NCBI GenBank assembly: GCA_003225595.1
Contig: QIAR01000134.1
Span: forward strand, 1 to 7,964
Origin: Acidobacteriota bacterium
Lineage (GTDB): Bacteria; Acidobacteriota; Terriglobia; Terriglobales; Acidobacteriaceae
Length of the DNA: 7,964 bases
Reading direction: 5' to 3'
Shown: in pieces, positions 1-5,890 of the stretch
Layout of the letters: each line of letters starts with the position of its first letter
Numbering within the stretch: the first letter of the stretch is position 1
The notes under the pieces: model-generated
Database searches by the model: none
What the model was told of the DNA's origin: nothing
What the model saw: only the letters and a program-made list of their open reading frames with translations
Program-made: the position numbers and the translations under genes

Positions 1-164
1 GCCAAGACCATCAGCCGCAGCATCGCCTGATATTCCTCGCCGGAACCGTCGCACCAATAAACGCGGTCCGGTTTGCACATGTGCGCAACTTCTTCGACCC
101 AGCTTGCAAGCTGCTTATGCTTGTTTTCGCTGCCGGTCTCAACTTCCATGGCAAGACTGGACAT
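1..164 (-). CDS. pckG: GTP-dependent phosphoenolpyruvate carboxykinase, N-terminal fragment
   Basis: Only the first 54 codons are in the window; the gene continues beyond base 1. The enzyme converts oxaloacetate and GTP to phosphoenolpyruvate, CO2 and GDP in the cytoplasm, linking the TCA cycle to gluconeogenesis. The visible part matches the start of GTP-type PEPCKs: an amphipathic helix containing ASWVEEVAHMCKPD, followed by the conserved block DRVYWCDGSGEEY at about residues 34-46. The ATG at 164-162 is preceded by GAGGAG near 175-180, a good Shine-Dalgarno sequence. A second in-frame ATG five codons later is less well placed. The catalytic part is outside the window, so activity cannot be judged. 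Family assignment is from recognised N-terminal motifs. Confidence 0.88.
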   Translation of the reverse strand, partial: MSSLAMEVETGSENKHKQLASWVEEVAHMCKPDRVYWCDGSGEEYQAMLRLMVL

Positions 165-412
165 AAAGGCGTCTCTCCTCGCGTGACCCACTGAAACTTG
201 CGTCTGCTATGAAGGCAAACAGATATTTTCCCTCATTTCGGGCGATCATTCCAATTATTGATGATCATTGGAGTGCGGGGCAGTGGCGCATCGATTTCGC
301 AATTTTCGCCTCGGCACGCCTGGATGCATTTGTGCGGGATCATACCTACCGTGATCATGAGACTCGACAGCGCTTGTTTATGGGGAAAAGGTCTCTACGA
401 AACGTAACGCGC
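165..412. other. Intergenic region upstream of pckG with repeated GATCAT motifs
   Basis: This 248-base gap lies between two minus-strand genes and should hold the pckG promoter. No convincing coding frame was found. The hexamer GATCAT occurs four times (244-249, 263-268, 338-343, 353-358). Two of these sit in a TGATCA palindrome (262-267 and 352-357). CCAAT at 251-255 and ATTGG at 267-271 form a short inverted repeat around one copy. These could be operator sites, but another TGATCAT lies inside the neighbouring coding region, so chance is possible. No clean -35/-10 pair could be assigned. Confidence 0.3.
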
Positions 413-775
413 CTATGGTTGCGATACCGACTGCGACTCGAGTTCAGAAACGACCGAATCCAGGTGCTTGAGGGTTTCCGTGACGGTGAGGGAGTACATT
501 TCCCGGCCCACGCCTTCGCCGGATTCGAGCGCTGTCTTCAAGTAATGACCGGCGATTTCCACCGCCAGCGGATCGGTGATCATTTTGCCGGTGCGCTGGT
601 TGTATTCCACCCATGCTGTGTGCGGTAGCGCAACCCACACTGGGCGCCCGTCAACCAGGAACTTGATGTCAATGGCGTCGGCATGCCGCGTGGAGATAGC
701 GACGATCAGCGCCTGGTAGACACAGTGCACTTGCCTCTTGGTCCAGCGGTCGACAGCATGGAAGTTTTCGTGCAT
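413..775 (-). CDS. Hypothetical protein of 120 residues
   Basis: I do not recognise a family. The protein is small and soluble-looking, with no signal peptide or long hydrophobic segment. It has a mixed alpha/beta appearance: an N-terminal helix (about residues 5-30), a likely beta hairpin around DIKFLVDGRPVWVALPHTAW (residues 36-55), then a helix with AVEIAGHYLKTALESGEG and an acidic C-terminal helix with LKHLDSVVSELES. The ATG at 775-773 was chosen; a TTG three codons upstream (784) is the only other start. Neither has a clear Shine-Dalgarno sequence. The gene lies upstream of pckG on the same strand but 248 bases away, so co-transcription is uncertain. The opposite strand carries a longer open frame over part of this region, but the minus frame has the more protein-like composition. 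Confidence 0.6.
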   Translation of the reverse strand: MHENFHAVDRWTKRQVHCVYQALIVAISTRHADAIDIKFLVDGRPVWVALPHTAWVEYNQRTGKMITDPLAVEIAGHYLKTALESGEGVGREMYSLTVTETLKHLDSVVSELESQSVSQP

Positions 776-850
776 GCGCCACAAAACTATAACGGAGCGG
801 AGAGGTGAGCGGCAAACCCGCGCTGCCTTCGGGGCTTTGGATCAGAAAAT

Positions 851-879
851 AGAGGGCAGCCCTTTGTCAGCTGCCCTTT
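851..879 (-). terminator. Rho-independent terminator after the GYD gene
   Basis: GGGCAGC (854-860) and GCTGCCC (870-876) form a perfect 7-bp GC-rich stem with a 9-base loop, extended by A-T and G-U pairs on both sides. Read on the minus strand it starts 16 bases after the GYD stop codon, and the 3' arm is followed by TCTATTTTCT, a fair U-tract. On the plus strand the arm is followed by TTTCTT, so it may work in both directions, but no plus-strand gene ends here. Confidence 0.75.
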
Positions 880-894
880 CTTACGCCAGGTGTC

Positions 895-1236
895 TTATGC
901 TGCTCGAGCGGAGGCTGAGGCCGGCCGGTAGCCAGACTCACCAGCCTTCTTCATCGCCTGTACAGCCTCTTGGACTGACAACAGCGGAGTGGTCTGGACG
1001 GCTTTGCAAGCGCCTCCGCCGGCAAAAGCAATGGCGATGGCTGCAGCGCTGACGTTGTCCGGCATCTCAGTGATGACGACAACATCATATTCACCGAAGG
1101 CGAACCAGGCGCTCTTTATTTTTCCGCCCAACTTTTCTATCGCAGGCCTTACAGCTTCGATGCGATCCTGCGGGTGTTTCACGAGAGCTTCCCAGCCCTC
1201 ACGCGAGTACGCGACCTGATGCAAGTAATGTGGCAT
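895..1236 (-). CDS. GYD domain protein
   Basis: This 113-residue protein matches the GYD family (Pfam GYD, a small ferredoxin-like alpha+beta fold), whose biochemical role is not established. Family hallmarks are visible: an opening MPHYLHQVAYSREGWEAL, then R25 with an alpha helix, LGGKIKSAWFAFGEYDVVVI (residues 36-55), which contains the GEYD signature, EMPDN, an alanine-rich helix (AAAIAIAFAGGGACKAVQTT), and PLLSVQEAVQAMKKA. The C-terminal tail beyond about residue 100 is low-complexity. The start is secure: GAGGAGGTG ends 2 bases before the ATG, with AGGAGG 4 bases upstream of it. The gene has its own promoter and terminator and so looks monocistronic. It is divergent from yceH. Confidence 0.88.
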   Translation of the reverse strand: MPHYLHQVAYSREGWEALVKHPQDRIEAVRPAIEKLGGKIKSAWFAFGEYDVVVITEMPDNVSAAAIAIAFAGGGACKAVQTTPLLSVQEAVQAMKKAGESGYRPASASARAA

Positions 1237-1587
1237 AACACCTCCTCAGATGGCTGTGGCTGCGCATAATCCCAGACCGTCGTGCCAAAGTCAAGATGCG
1301 TGACAAAGAAATTTTAAGTGCTGTGGCTTAAGGCAGGGGTGAAACGACGGAGTTGCTTGCGTTGACGAACGCATTCTGCTCCCGGATGCTCGAACTGCGC
1401 AGGCATCGATCGGGCCCGCTATGTGGAAAAAGAATTACATAATCGTGACAACCATCACAGATGATCGCTAATCAGTGTTCCACTGCGTTCTGCGCAAAGG
1501 ATCGCCATCCCGCGTTGCAACGAAACCCCCGTCATTTCCGCTAGTATGTTTCTGTGCGTCCACTCACCTGGAAGGGATGCTCTCACA
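1237..1587. other. Divergent intergenic region between the GYD gene and yceH
   Basis: The 351 bases hold the GYD promoter (1266-1294) and must hold the yceH promoter. A TTGACG at 1362-1367 lies 17 bases before GATGCT (1385-1390), but that -10 is poor. TAGTAT at 1541-1546 resembles a -10 without a good -35. An open frame continues from yceH back to an ATG at 1546, but its first 14 codons do not resemble the family. No RNA gene or repeat was recognised. Confidence 0.4.
1266..1294 (-). promoter_or_regulatory. Sigma70-type promoter of the GYD gene
   Basis: On the minus strand, TTGACT (1294-1289) and GATTAT (1271-1266) are separated by exactly 17 bases. They match 5 of 6 and 4 of 6 positions of the -35 and -10 consensus. 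Transcription would start near 1259, giving a leader of about 22 bases that contains the AGGAGG ribosome binding site. Confidence 0.6.
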
Positions 1588-2310
1588 ATGGATGGTGTCG
1601 CCGCGGTGAACATTCTGCTGAATGACGTCGAAACTCGGGTACTAGGTTCGCTTATAGAGAAGGACATTACCACTCCGGATTACTATCCCCTTTCCTTGAA
1701 CGCGCTGGTCAACGCGTGCAACCAGAAAAACAATCGCGATCCGGTGATGAATCTGAACGGAGACGCTGTGAGGGAGGCGTTGCACACTCTCCAGGAAAAA
1801 CGCCTGGCAGGACCTACCAGCAGCGCCGACAGCCGTGTGACTAAGTACGAGCATCGGTTGCAGGAGGCCTTCAACTTTAATCGCGGCGAGACCGCCATCC
1901 TCTGCGTGTTGTTGTTGCGCGGCCCGCAGACGCCCGGTGAGCTTCGTGGACGCACGGAGCGCATGCATCGCTTTGACGATCTGACCGAGGTGCAATCTAC
2001 TTTGCAGCGCCTGGTGCAGCGCGAGCCGGCACTGGTCAAAATGCTCCCCAGGGAACCTGGCACCAAGGAGGCGCGCTATGTGCACCTGCTATCGGGTGAT
2101 GTGAAGGGTTGGGAACCACCAACGGCATCGGGTGCGGCACTCACTGGCAACTCGTCTTCCAGCAATTCGTTCTCGAGCAGCTCAGCGATTCGCAATTCAG
2201 GGGATGGCGAGCGAATTGCGCGCCTGGAGGATGAAGTAACAAACCTTCAGAAAGAGGTCGCCGACTTGAAACAGCAGTTCACAAATTTCCGTAAGCAGTT
2301 TGAGGACTAG
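1588..2310 (+). CDS. yceH: YceH family protein (DUF480)
   Basis: The 240-residue product belongs to the YceH/UPF0502 (DUF480) family, which has two winged-helix domains and no settled function. The family signature is intact: VETRVLGSLIEKDITTPDYY followed by PLSLNALVNACNQKNNRDPVM (residues 14-54). The second winged helix is about residues 95-165, with LLLRGPQTPGELRGR. A serine-rich low-complexity linker (about 180-205) leads to a heptad-patterned coiled coil (about 207-240), suggesting oligomerisation. The ATG at 1588 is chosen because GAAGGGA lies about 10 bases upstream and family members begin just before the VLGSLIEK block; an in-frame ATG at 1546 would add 14 atypical residues. A DNA-binding or regulatory role is inferred from the fold only. 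Confidence 0.88.
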   Translation: MDGVAAVNILLNDVETRVLGSLIEKDITTPDYYPLSLNALVNACNQKNNRDPVMNLNGDAVREALHTLQEKRLAGPTSSADSRVTKYEHRLQEAFNFNRGETAILCVLLLRGPQTPGELRGRTERMHRFDDLTEVQSTLQRLVQREPALVKMLPREPGTKEARYVHLLSGDVKGWEPPTASGAALTGNSSSSNSFSSSSAIRNSGDGERIARLEDEVTNLQKEVADLKQQFTNFRKQFED

Positions 2311-2324
2311 CCGTCCATGCGGGG

Positions 2325-2337
2325 GCGCCTCTGGCGC
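2325..2337. repeat. Short GC-rich hairpin after yceH
   Basis: GCGCC, TCT, GGCGC forms a perfect 5-bp hairpin with a 3-base loop, 15 bases after the yceH stop. It has no T-run, so it is at best a weak terminator between two convergent genes. Confidence 0.3.
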
Positions 2338-2410
2338 AATACGGTTCGAAGACTCATTGTCGCAGGCATTACTTGTGCAACTAAGGGATAGACACGAGAG
2401 CTCACGCTGG

Positions 2411-2527
2411 TCACACGTACTCCCGCTCGTTCTCCCGAATTGCCTTGTAGCGCTCGAATGCCTTCCTCTCGTCTTCCAGCCCCAGCGCCGAACGGAGCGT
2501 GCACCCGCGGAAGGTGTGGGTTAGCAT
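2411..2527 (-). CDS. Small hypothetical protein, 38 residues
   Basis: This short minus-strand gene starts at ATG 2527-2525 and ends at TGA 2413-2411. It is preceded by GGAAGGAAGG, whose last G is 5 bases before the ATG, one of the best ribosome binding sites in the window. The product begins MLTHTFRGCTLRSALGLEDE and ends in a strongly charged helix-like segment, RKAFERYKAIRENEREYV. It has one Cys at residue 9, no signal peptide and no membrane segment. I do not recognise a family. It lies between convergent yceH and divergent queD. Support comes from the ribosome binding site and the amphipathic, non-random composition; codon statistics are weak at this length. Confidence 0.5.
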   Translation of the reverse strand: MLTHTFRGCTLRSALGLEDERKAFERYKAIRENEREYV

Positions 2528-2683
2528 CGATGCCTTCCTTCCGCTCAGGCAAGGGGCGGGAGAGAGCAGCGGGAACCGTACCGAATGCCGAGATTGTAAC
2601 GCGGCTCGCGGTAAAATAGGGGATTAGATTAGCTTGGTAAGCGCGGCTCAGCCGGTGTTTCTGCGGGCCCCCAAAGAGGATTA

Positions 2684-3061
2684 ATGTTCGAAGCCACCGT
2701 GGAAGACTCCTTTGCCGCCGGGCATTACCTGCGCAATTACAAGGGTAAGTGCGAGAAGCCGCACGGGCACAACTACAAGGTGCGGGTGACCCTGGCTGGC
2801 GAGCAACTGGACAAGGCCGGTCTGCTGCTGGATTTCAAAGATCTGCGGGATGTGATGAAGCAAGTCATCGACCGGTTGGATCACCAGATGATCAATGAAC
2901 TGGAGCCGTTCACGCAACTGAATCCATCGGCCGAGAATCTGGCCAAGTATTTCTACGACGAAACCAATAGCAAGCTCGACCGCGTGTCCAATGGCCGTGT
3001 GCGCGTGAAGAAGGTTACGATCTTTGAAACGGACACGACGACGGCGACGTATTCGGAATAA
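2684..3061 (+). CDS. queD: 6-carboxy-5,6,7,8-tetrahydropterin synthase
   Basis: QueD converts 7,8-dihydroneopterin triphosphate to 6-carboxytetrahydropterin, the second step towards preQ0 and queuosine in tRNA. The 125-residue length is normal for the 6-pyruvoyltetrahydropterin synthase fold. Zinc ligands H14 (FAAGH), H27 and H29 (KPHGHNY) are present, as are catalytic C23 (GKCEKPHGH) and the D66-H67 pair in DRLDHQMIN. The substrate-binding ENLA block (84-87) and C-terminal E115 (TIFETDT) are also intact. The Cys a few residues before the HGH motif is typical of QueD and PTPS alike; QueD is favoured by adjacent queE and queC. The ATG at 2684 has AGAGGA ending 3 bases upstream. It is probably the first gene of the preQ0 cluster, but no clean promoter was assigned (a TAAAAT at 2611-2616 is a possible -10). 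Confidence 0.92.
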   Translation: MFEATVEDSFAAGHYLRNYKGKCEKPHGHNYKVRVTLAGEQLDKAGLLLDFKDLRDVMKQVIDRLDHQMINELEPFTQLNPSAENLAKYFYDETNSKLDRVSNGRVRVKKVTIFETDTTTATYSE

Positions 3062-3066
3062 CTTGT

Positions 3067-3093
3067 CACTCGAGCGACCCTTCGGCGCGAGTG
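3067..3093 (+). repeat. Intergenic inverted repeat after queD, REP-like
   Basis: CACTCG (3067-3072) and CGAGTG (3088-3093) form a 6-bp stem around a 15-base GC-rich interior. The following text, GCGCAGCGAAGCGAGTCGG (3092-3110), has the look of the dispersed 'GAGCGAAGCGAG' repeats that I recall from acidobacterial and other intergenic regions. It starts 6 bases after the queD stop. No T-run follows directly. Assignment to a dispersed repeat family is inference. Confidence 0.35.
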
Positions 3094-3125
3094 CGCAGCG
3101 AAGCGAGTCGGGGAAGCTCTATTTT

Positions 3126-3166
3126 TCGAGGAATGTTTCCCGTTGTAGGGTCCCTCGACGCGCTTT
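3126..3166 (+). terminator. Possible terminator between queD and queE
   Basis: TCGAGG (3126-3131) pairs with CCTCGA (3153-3158), with an inner CCC/GGG pair, and CTTTTT follows at 3161-3166. The loop is long and five bases separate stem and T-run, so it would be an imperfect terminator. If it works, queD and queE are not one transcript. Confidence 0.35.
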
Positions 3167-3266
3167 TTGCCCTTTCGCTGCATGAAAGGCAAGGCTTGCT
3201 CGGAGAGACAAGCGGATAGGTCAGTGTCGACACGAATAAAATTGTGCCCTTCCCAGTTCCCAGACC

Positions 3267-3287
3267 GATAGCTGATGGCTGAAAGCT
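3267..3287 (+). repeat. Three imperfect 7-base tandem repeats before queE
   Basis: GATAGCT, GATGGCT and GAAAGCT follow one another without gaps and end 7 bases before the queE GTG. Similar degenerate heptads occur at 3989-4002, 5849-5871 and 7217-7237, always outside genes. GTGTCGACAC at 3224-3233 is a 10-base palindrome in the same gap. Confidence 0.55.
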
Positions 3288-3294
3288 GCAATCA

Positions 3295-3978
3295 GTGCAG
3301 ATAACTGAAATCTACAAATCGATCCAGGGCGAGTCGACGTACGCCGGACTGCCGTGCGTGTTCGTGCGGCTGACTGGGTGCAACTTGCGCTGCAACTGGT
3401 GCGACAGCGAGTACACGTTCACCGGCGGGCATCCCATGACGCTGGAGGAAGTGGAGACTGAGGTTGAAAGTCTCAGCCCCCGGGGCGGGCTAGTCGAGAT
3501 CACCGGCGGGGAGCCTATGCTGCAAGAACGCGAGCTGGTACCACTGATGCAGCGATTGCTGCGGTCCGGTTATACAGTGCTGCTTGAGACCAGTGGTGAG
3601 CGGCCACTGGAGCATGTGCCCAAGGGCGTGATTAAAATTGTGGACGTGAAATGTCCCGACTCCGGCGAGCCCGATACGTTCAACATGGATAACTTGGACG
3701 CGCTCGAAGCGCACGACGAAGTGAAGTTTGTGCTGAGTGATCGATCGGATTATGAGTTTGCCCGCGACTTCGTGGCGCGGCACAATTTGACCTCGCGGAT
3801 CAATGCGGTGCTCTTTTCTCCGGCATTCAGCAAGGAAGCCACTGGCGGGCGCGACACCGAACATTGCCTTCTCGACCCACGAGAACTAGCGGAATGGATG
3901 CTGGCGGACAATGCCCCAGCGCGACTGGGGCTGCAGATCCACAAGTTCATTTGGGACCCAGCGATGAAAGGCGTTTAA
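3295..3978 (+). CDS. queE: 7-carboxy-7-deazaguanine synthase, radical SAM
   Basis: QueE uses S-adenosylmethionine, a [4Fe-4S] cluster and Mg2+ to contract the ring of 6-carboxytetrahydropterin to 7-carboxy-7-deazaguanine. The cluster-binding CxxxCxxC is C29-NLR-C33-NW-C36, preceded by the family N-terminus TEIYKSIQGEST (residues 4-15). The SAM-binding GGEP is at 71-74, and the second half carries VDVKCPDSGEP and QIHKFIW. The 227-residue length is normal. Translation starts at GTG 3295: the frame is closed by TGA at 3280-3282 and no ATG is available. The Shine-Dalgarno sequence is weak (GAAAG about 10 bases upstream), and the start lies right after heptad repeats. The gene sits 233 bases after queD. 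The next gene, the broken lipase, has its own good ribosome binding site. Confidence 0.93.
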   Translation: MQITEIYKSIQGESTYAGLPCVFVRLTGCNLRCNWCDSEYTFTGGHPMTLEEVETEVESLSPRGGLVEITGGEPMLQERELVPLMQRLLRSGYTVLLETSGERPLEHVPKGVIKIVDVKCPDSGEPDTFNMDNLDALEAHDEVKFVLSDRSDYEFARDFVARHNLTSRINAVLFSPAFSKEATGGRDTEHCLLDPRELAEWMLADNAPARLGLQIHKFIWDPAMKGV

Positions 3979-3988
3979 GCTTGAGTTA

Positions 3989-4002
3989 TTGATCGTTGAT
4001 TG
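3989..4002 (+). repeat. Two imperfect 7-base repeats after queE
   Basis: TTGATCG and TTGATTG are adjacent, with a related TTGAGTT just before (3981-3987). They fill the 78-base gap between queE and the lipase gene and resemble the heptads in other gaps of this window. Confidence 0.4.
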
Positions 4003-4056
4003 AGAACCCCGGTGCCTTGATGGCTTGAAGCGCGCAAATATCGCAGGAGGCTGATC

Positions 4057-4966
4057 ATGAGTTCAAGCATTCCGTATAGCGCAGAGCAGGATGATCTCTT
4101 CTATCCCTGCAAGCGTGGAGAGTTTTTCCCAGCCGGAAGGCCGGAGTCGGAAGCGGCCTTGTGCGCGGAGCTGGCGCGGCTTGCATACTGCAAGCAGGAA
4201 TCCAGTTTTGCTTACGATCAGGATAAGATTCGAAGCATTCTCCGTGGCATCGGCTTTAGCAGTTGCCAATTTTTCGAGAGCCAAACAGATCCAAAAGGGA
4301 AGGGTGTCCATTGCTTCCTGGCCTCTCGCGATGACAAGCGGTTGGCCATTGTCGCTTTTCGGGGAACCGACAAAGACGATATTAGGGATTGGGGCTTCGA
4401 TCTCAACGCGATACCTCGGGACTGGCAGCGTCGCGGCAAGGTACATTCGGGCTTCGCGAAAGGCCTGGATGAACTTCTAAGAAACCAGAAGCTTGGTTCA
4501 GCTCTCGAATCCATAAAGTGCAAATTGCTCTTTACCGGGCACAGTCTGGGTGCGGCCATGGCTACTCTGCTGGCAAGCCTGAGGAATGCTGCTTCTCTTT
4601 ATACCTTCGGGTCGCCGCGGGTGGGCGACGCAGATTTCGTAGCCACGCTGCAAGGTGTGGGCAACCATCCGTTTTGTCGATTGCAAAGATTTAGTTACTC
4701 ACTTGCCGAAAGGCGTGGGGTACGTGCATCTCGGGAAGCCATACTACATCGACGTGAGCCGCAAGGCGACATTCGATCCCAGTCATTTCTTCATGCTGGA
4801 AGATGGGCTCCATGCGGATCTGGAGTACCTGGAAAAGTACTTGAGGCCAGGTAATGTGCTATTGCGAGGACTTGCCGATCACGCTCCGATCAATTACGTT
4901 TGGCCACTCGCAGCGGATCGTTCGCAGCTGCCGTCAAGCCTCCAAGCTACTACCGGTGGTGGATAG
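4057..4966 (+). pseudogene. Class 3 lipase (alpha/beta hydrolase) with a frameshift
   Basis: The first frame (4057-4854) encodes a normal class 3 lipase start: AIVAFRGTDKDDIRDWGFD around residue 97, VHSGFAKG near 129, the nucleophile elbow GHSLG with Ser163, then YTFGSPRVGDADF. After NHPF the match stops and the frame turns to arginine-rich nonsense. The family sequence resumes one frame over: RFVDCKDLVTHLP, with the expected acid Asp, VGYVHLGKPYYID, and LADHAPINY, with the expected catalytic His, ending at TAG 4964-4966. One extra G in GGG at 4659-4661 would explain it; removing one gives QGVATIRFVDCKD. The intact protein would have about 302 residues, with no signal peptide seen. AGGAGG lies 6 bases before the ATG. 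It is either a recent pseudogene or a sequencing error; programmed frameshifting is less likely because no slippery heptamer is visible. Its place between queE and queC is unusual. Confidence 0.85.
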
Positions 4967-4993
4967 TTCCATATCGAACGGCATCTAATAGAA

Positions 4994-5755
4994 ATGAGGG
5001 AAAGCCAACAACGCGCGGTGGTGCTGCTGAGTGGTGGCATGGATTCTTGTGTATGTGCGGCACTGGCGGCGCGGGACTATGAGGCAGCGGCGGTGCACGT
5101 CAGCTACGGGCAGCGCACCGAAGAGCGTGAGCAGCACTCGTTTTTCGGCATTTGTGACCGTTTGGGAATCGGTAATCGCCTGGTGGTGCGCGACGAAGCG
5201 CTGCAAGCGATTGGTGGGTCGGCGCTGACGGACCCAAATATCGCGGTGCCTGAGTCGGGAGGCCCCCATCAACGAATGTCGATACATGAGATGCCGGATC
5301 AACGAACGCCGCGTCCCAGAGTGATGGAGCACAAGCCCGTGCAGGACATTCCGGTGACCTATGTTCCTTTCCGCAACGCGCACTTTCTGGCCGTGGCGGT
5401 GAGCTGGGCCGAAGTGCTGGGCGCGGAAAAGGTCTATGTCGGCGCAGTTGAACAGGACAGTTCTGGATACCCAGACTGCCGTCCTGCGTACTACCGAGCG
5501 TTTAATGAAGCGGTTAAGGCGGGCACGAAGGAGGGTCGGATCGAAATCGTTACCCCGCTGATCGCGATGCGGAAGGCCGAGATCGTGAGGCTCGGTCTTG
5601 AACTGGGCGCGCCCTTCGATTTAACTTGGTCTTGTTACAGTCGCGAAGATCGGGCCTGTGGAGTGTGCGACAGTTGCGTGCTGCGGTTGCGGGCATTCGA
5701 ACAGGCCGGTGTCGAGGACCCAATCCCCTACTTGGAACCGGTGGGGAACGGCTGA
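4994..5755 (+). CDS. queC: 7-cyano-7-deazaguanine (preQ0) synthase
   Basis: QueC uses ATP and ammonia to convert 7-carboxy-7-deazaguanine to preQ0. The PP-loop nucleotide-binding motif SGGMDS is at residues 13-18, and SYGQRTEEREQ (37-47) and TYVPFRNAHFL (122-132) are typical. EQDSSGYPDCRPAYY matches the substrate region. The zinc site is complete: C214, C222, C225 and C228 (CYSREDRACGVCDSC). Residues 87-118 form an extra proline- and charge-rich stretch between AVPE and IPVTYVP, making the protein (253 residues) longer than typical QueC of about 220-235. No Shine-Dalgarno sequence precedes ATG 4994. The lipase stop at 4964-4966 is in the same frame 27 bases earlier, so reinitiation by ribosomes from the lipase mRNA is plausible. 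The frame has no other start near the PP-loop except a GTG inside it. Confidence 0.94.
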   Translation: MRESQQRAVVLLSGGMDSCVCAALAARDYEAAAVHVSYGQRTEEREQHSFFGICDRLGIGNRLVVRDEALQAIGGSALTDPNIAVPESGGPHQRMSIHEMPDQRTPRPRVMEHKPVQDIPVTYVPFRNAHFLAVAVSWAEVLGAEKVYVGAVEQDSSGYPDCRPAYYRAFNEAVKAGTKEGRIEIVTPLIAMRKAEIVRLGLELGAPFDLTWSCYSREDRACGVCDSCVLRLRAFEQAGVEDPIPYLEPVGNG

Positions 5756-5802
5756 GAGTAGCGCGAAATTCGCTGATTGATTCTGGACTGTTGATTTCAG
5801 AG

Positions 5803-5828
5803 CGCAGATTTGTGACTTGCTATCTGCG
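5803..5828 (+). repeat. Inverted repeat upstream of the TPR gene
   Basis: CGCAGAT (5803-5809) and ATCTGCG (5822-5828) are a perfect 7-bp inverted repeat with a 12-base spacer. It could be an RNA hairpin or an operator. No T-run follows. It shares the CAGATT/AATCTG sequence of the heptads just downstream. Confidence 0.4.
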
Positions 5829-5848
5829 GTGTTGGTGATTGGCATTCG

Positions 5849-5871
5849 AATCTGAAAAATCTGCAATCTCT
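5849..5871 (+). repeat. Imperfect AATCTGA heptads before the TPR gene
   Basis: AATCTGA, AATCTGC and AATCTCT follow each other with a 2-base offset after the first. They match the heptads at 7217-7237 and lie just upstream of the ribosome binding site of the next gene. Confidence 0.5.
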
Positions 5872-5890
5872 TGTGAGCCGGGAGGCCAAA

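Noticed and set aside
209..628. Plus-strand open frame of 139 codons
   Set aside because: It overlaps the minus-strand gene 413-775 and the pckG leader region, and has no ribosome binding site or recognisable protein features.
1642..2085. Long minus-strand open frame inside yceH
   Set aside because: It is antisense to a gene with a fully conserved family signature; its protein has no recognisable features.
2300..2524. Plus-strand frame of 74 codons after yceH
   Set aside because: It has no ribosome binding site and overlaps both yceH and the small minus-strand gene, which has far better start signals.
2580..2683. preQ1 riboswitch before queD
   Set aside because: The expected compact C-rich pseudoknot with an A-rich tail was not found here or before queE; queD/E/C cluster context alone is not evidence.
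4655..4966. Second frame of the lipase as a separate gene
   Set aside because: It begins inside the lipase core without a ribosome binding site and contains only the missing C-terminal part of the same fold.
5873..5890. GTG start six codons upstream of the TPR protein
   Set aside because: The GGGAGG ribosome binding site lies inside this extension and fits the ATG at 5891, which also gives a standard signal peptide.
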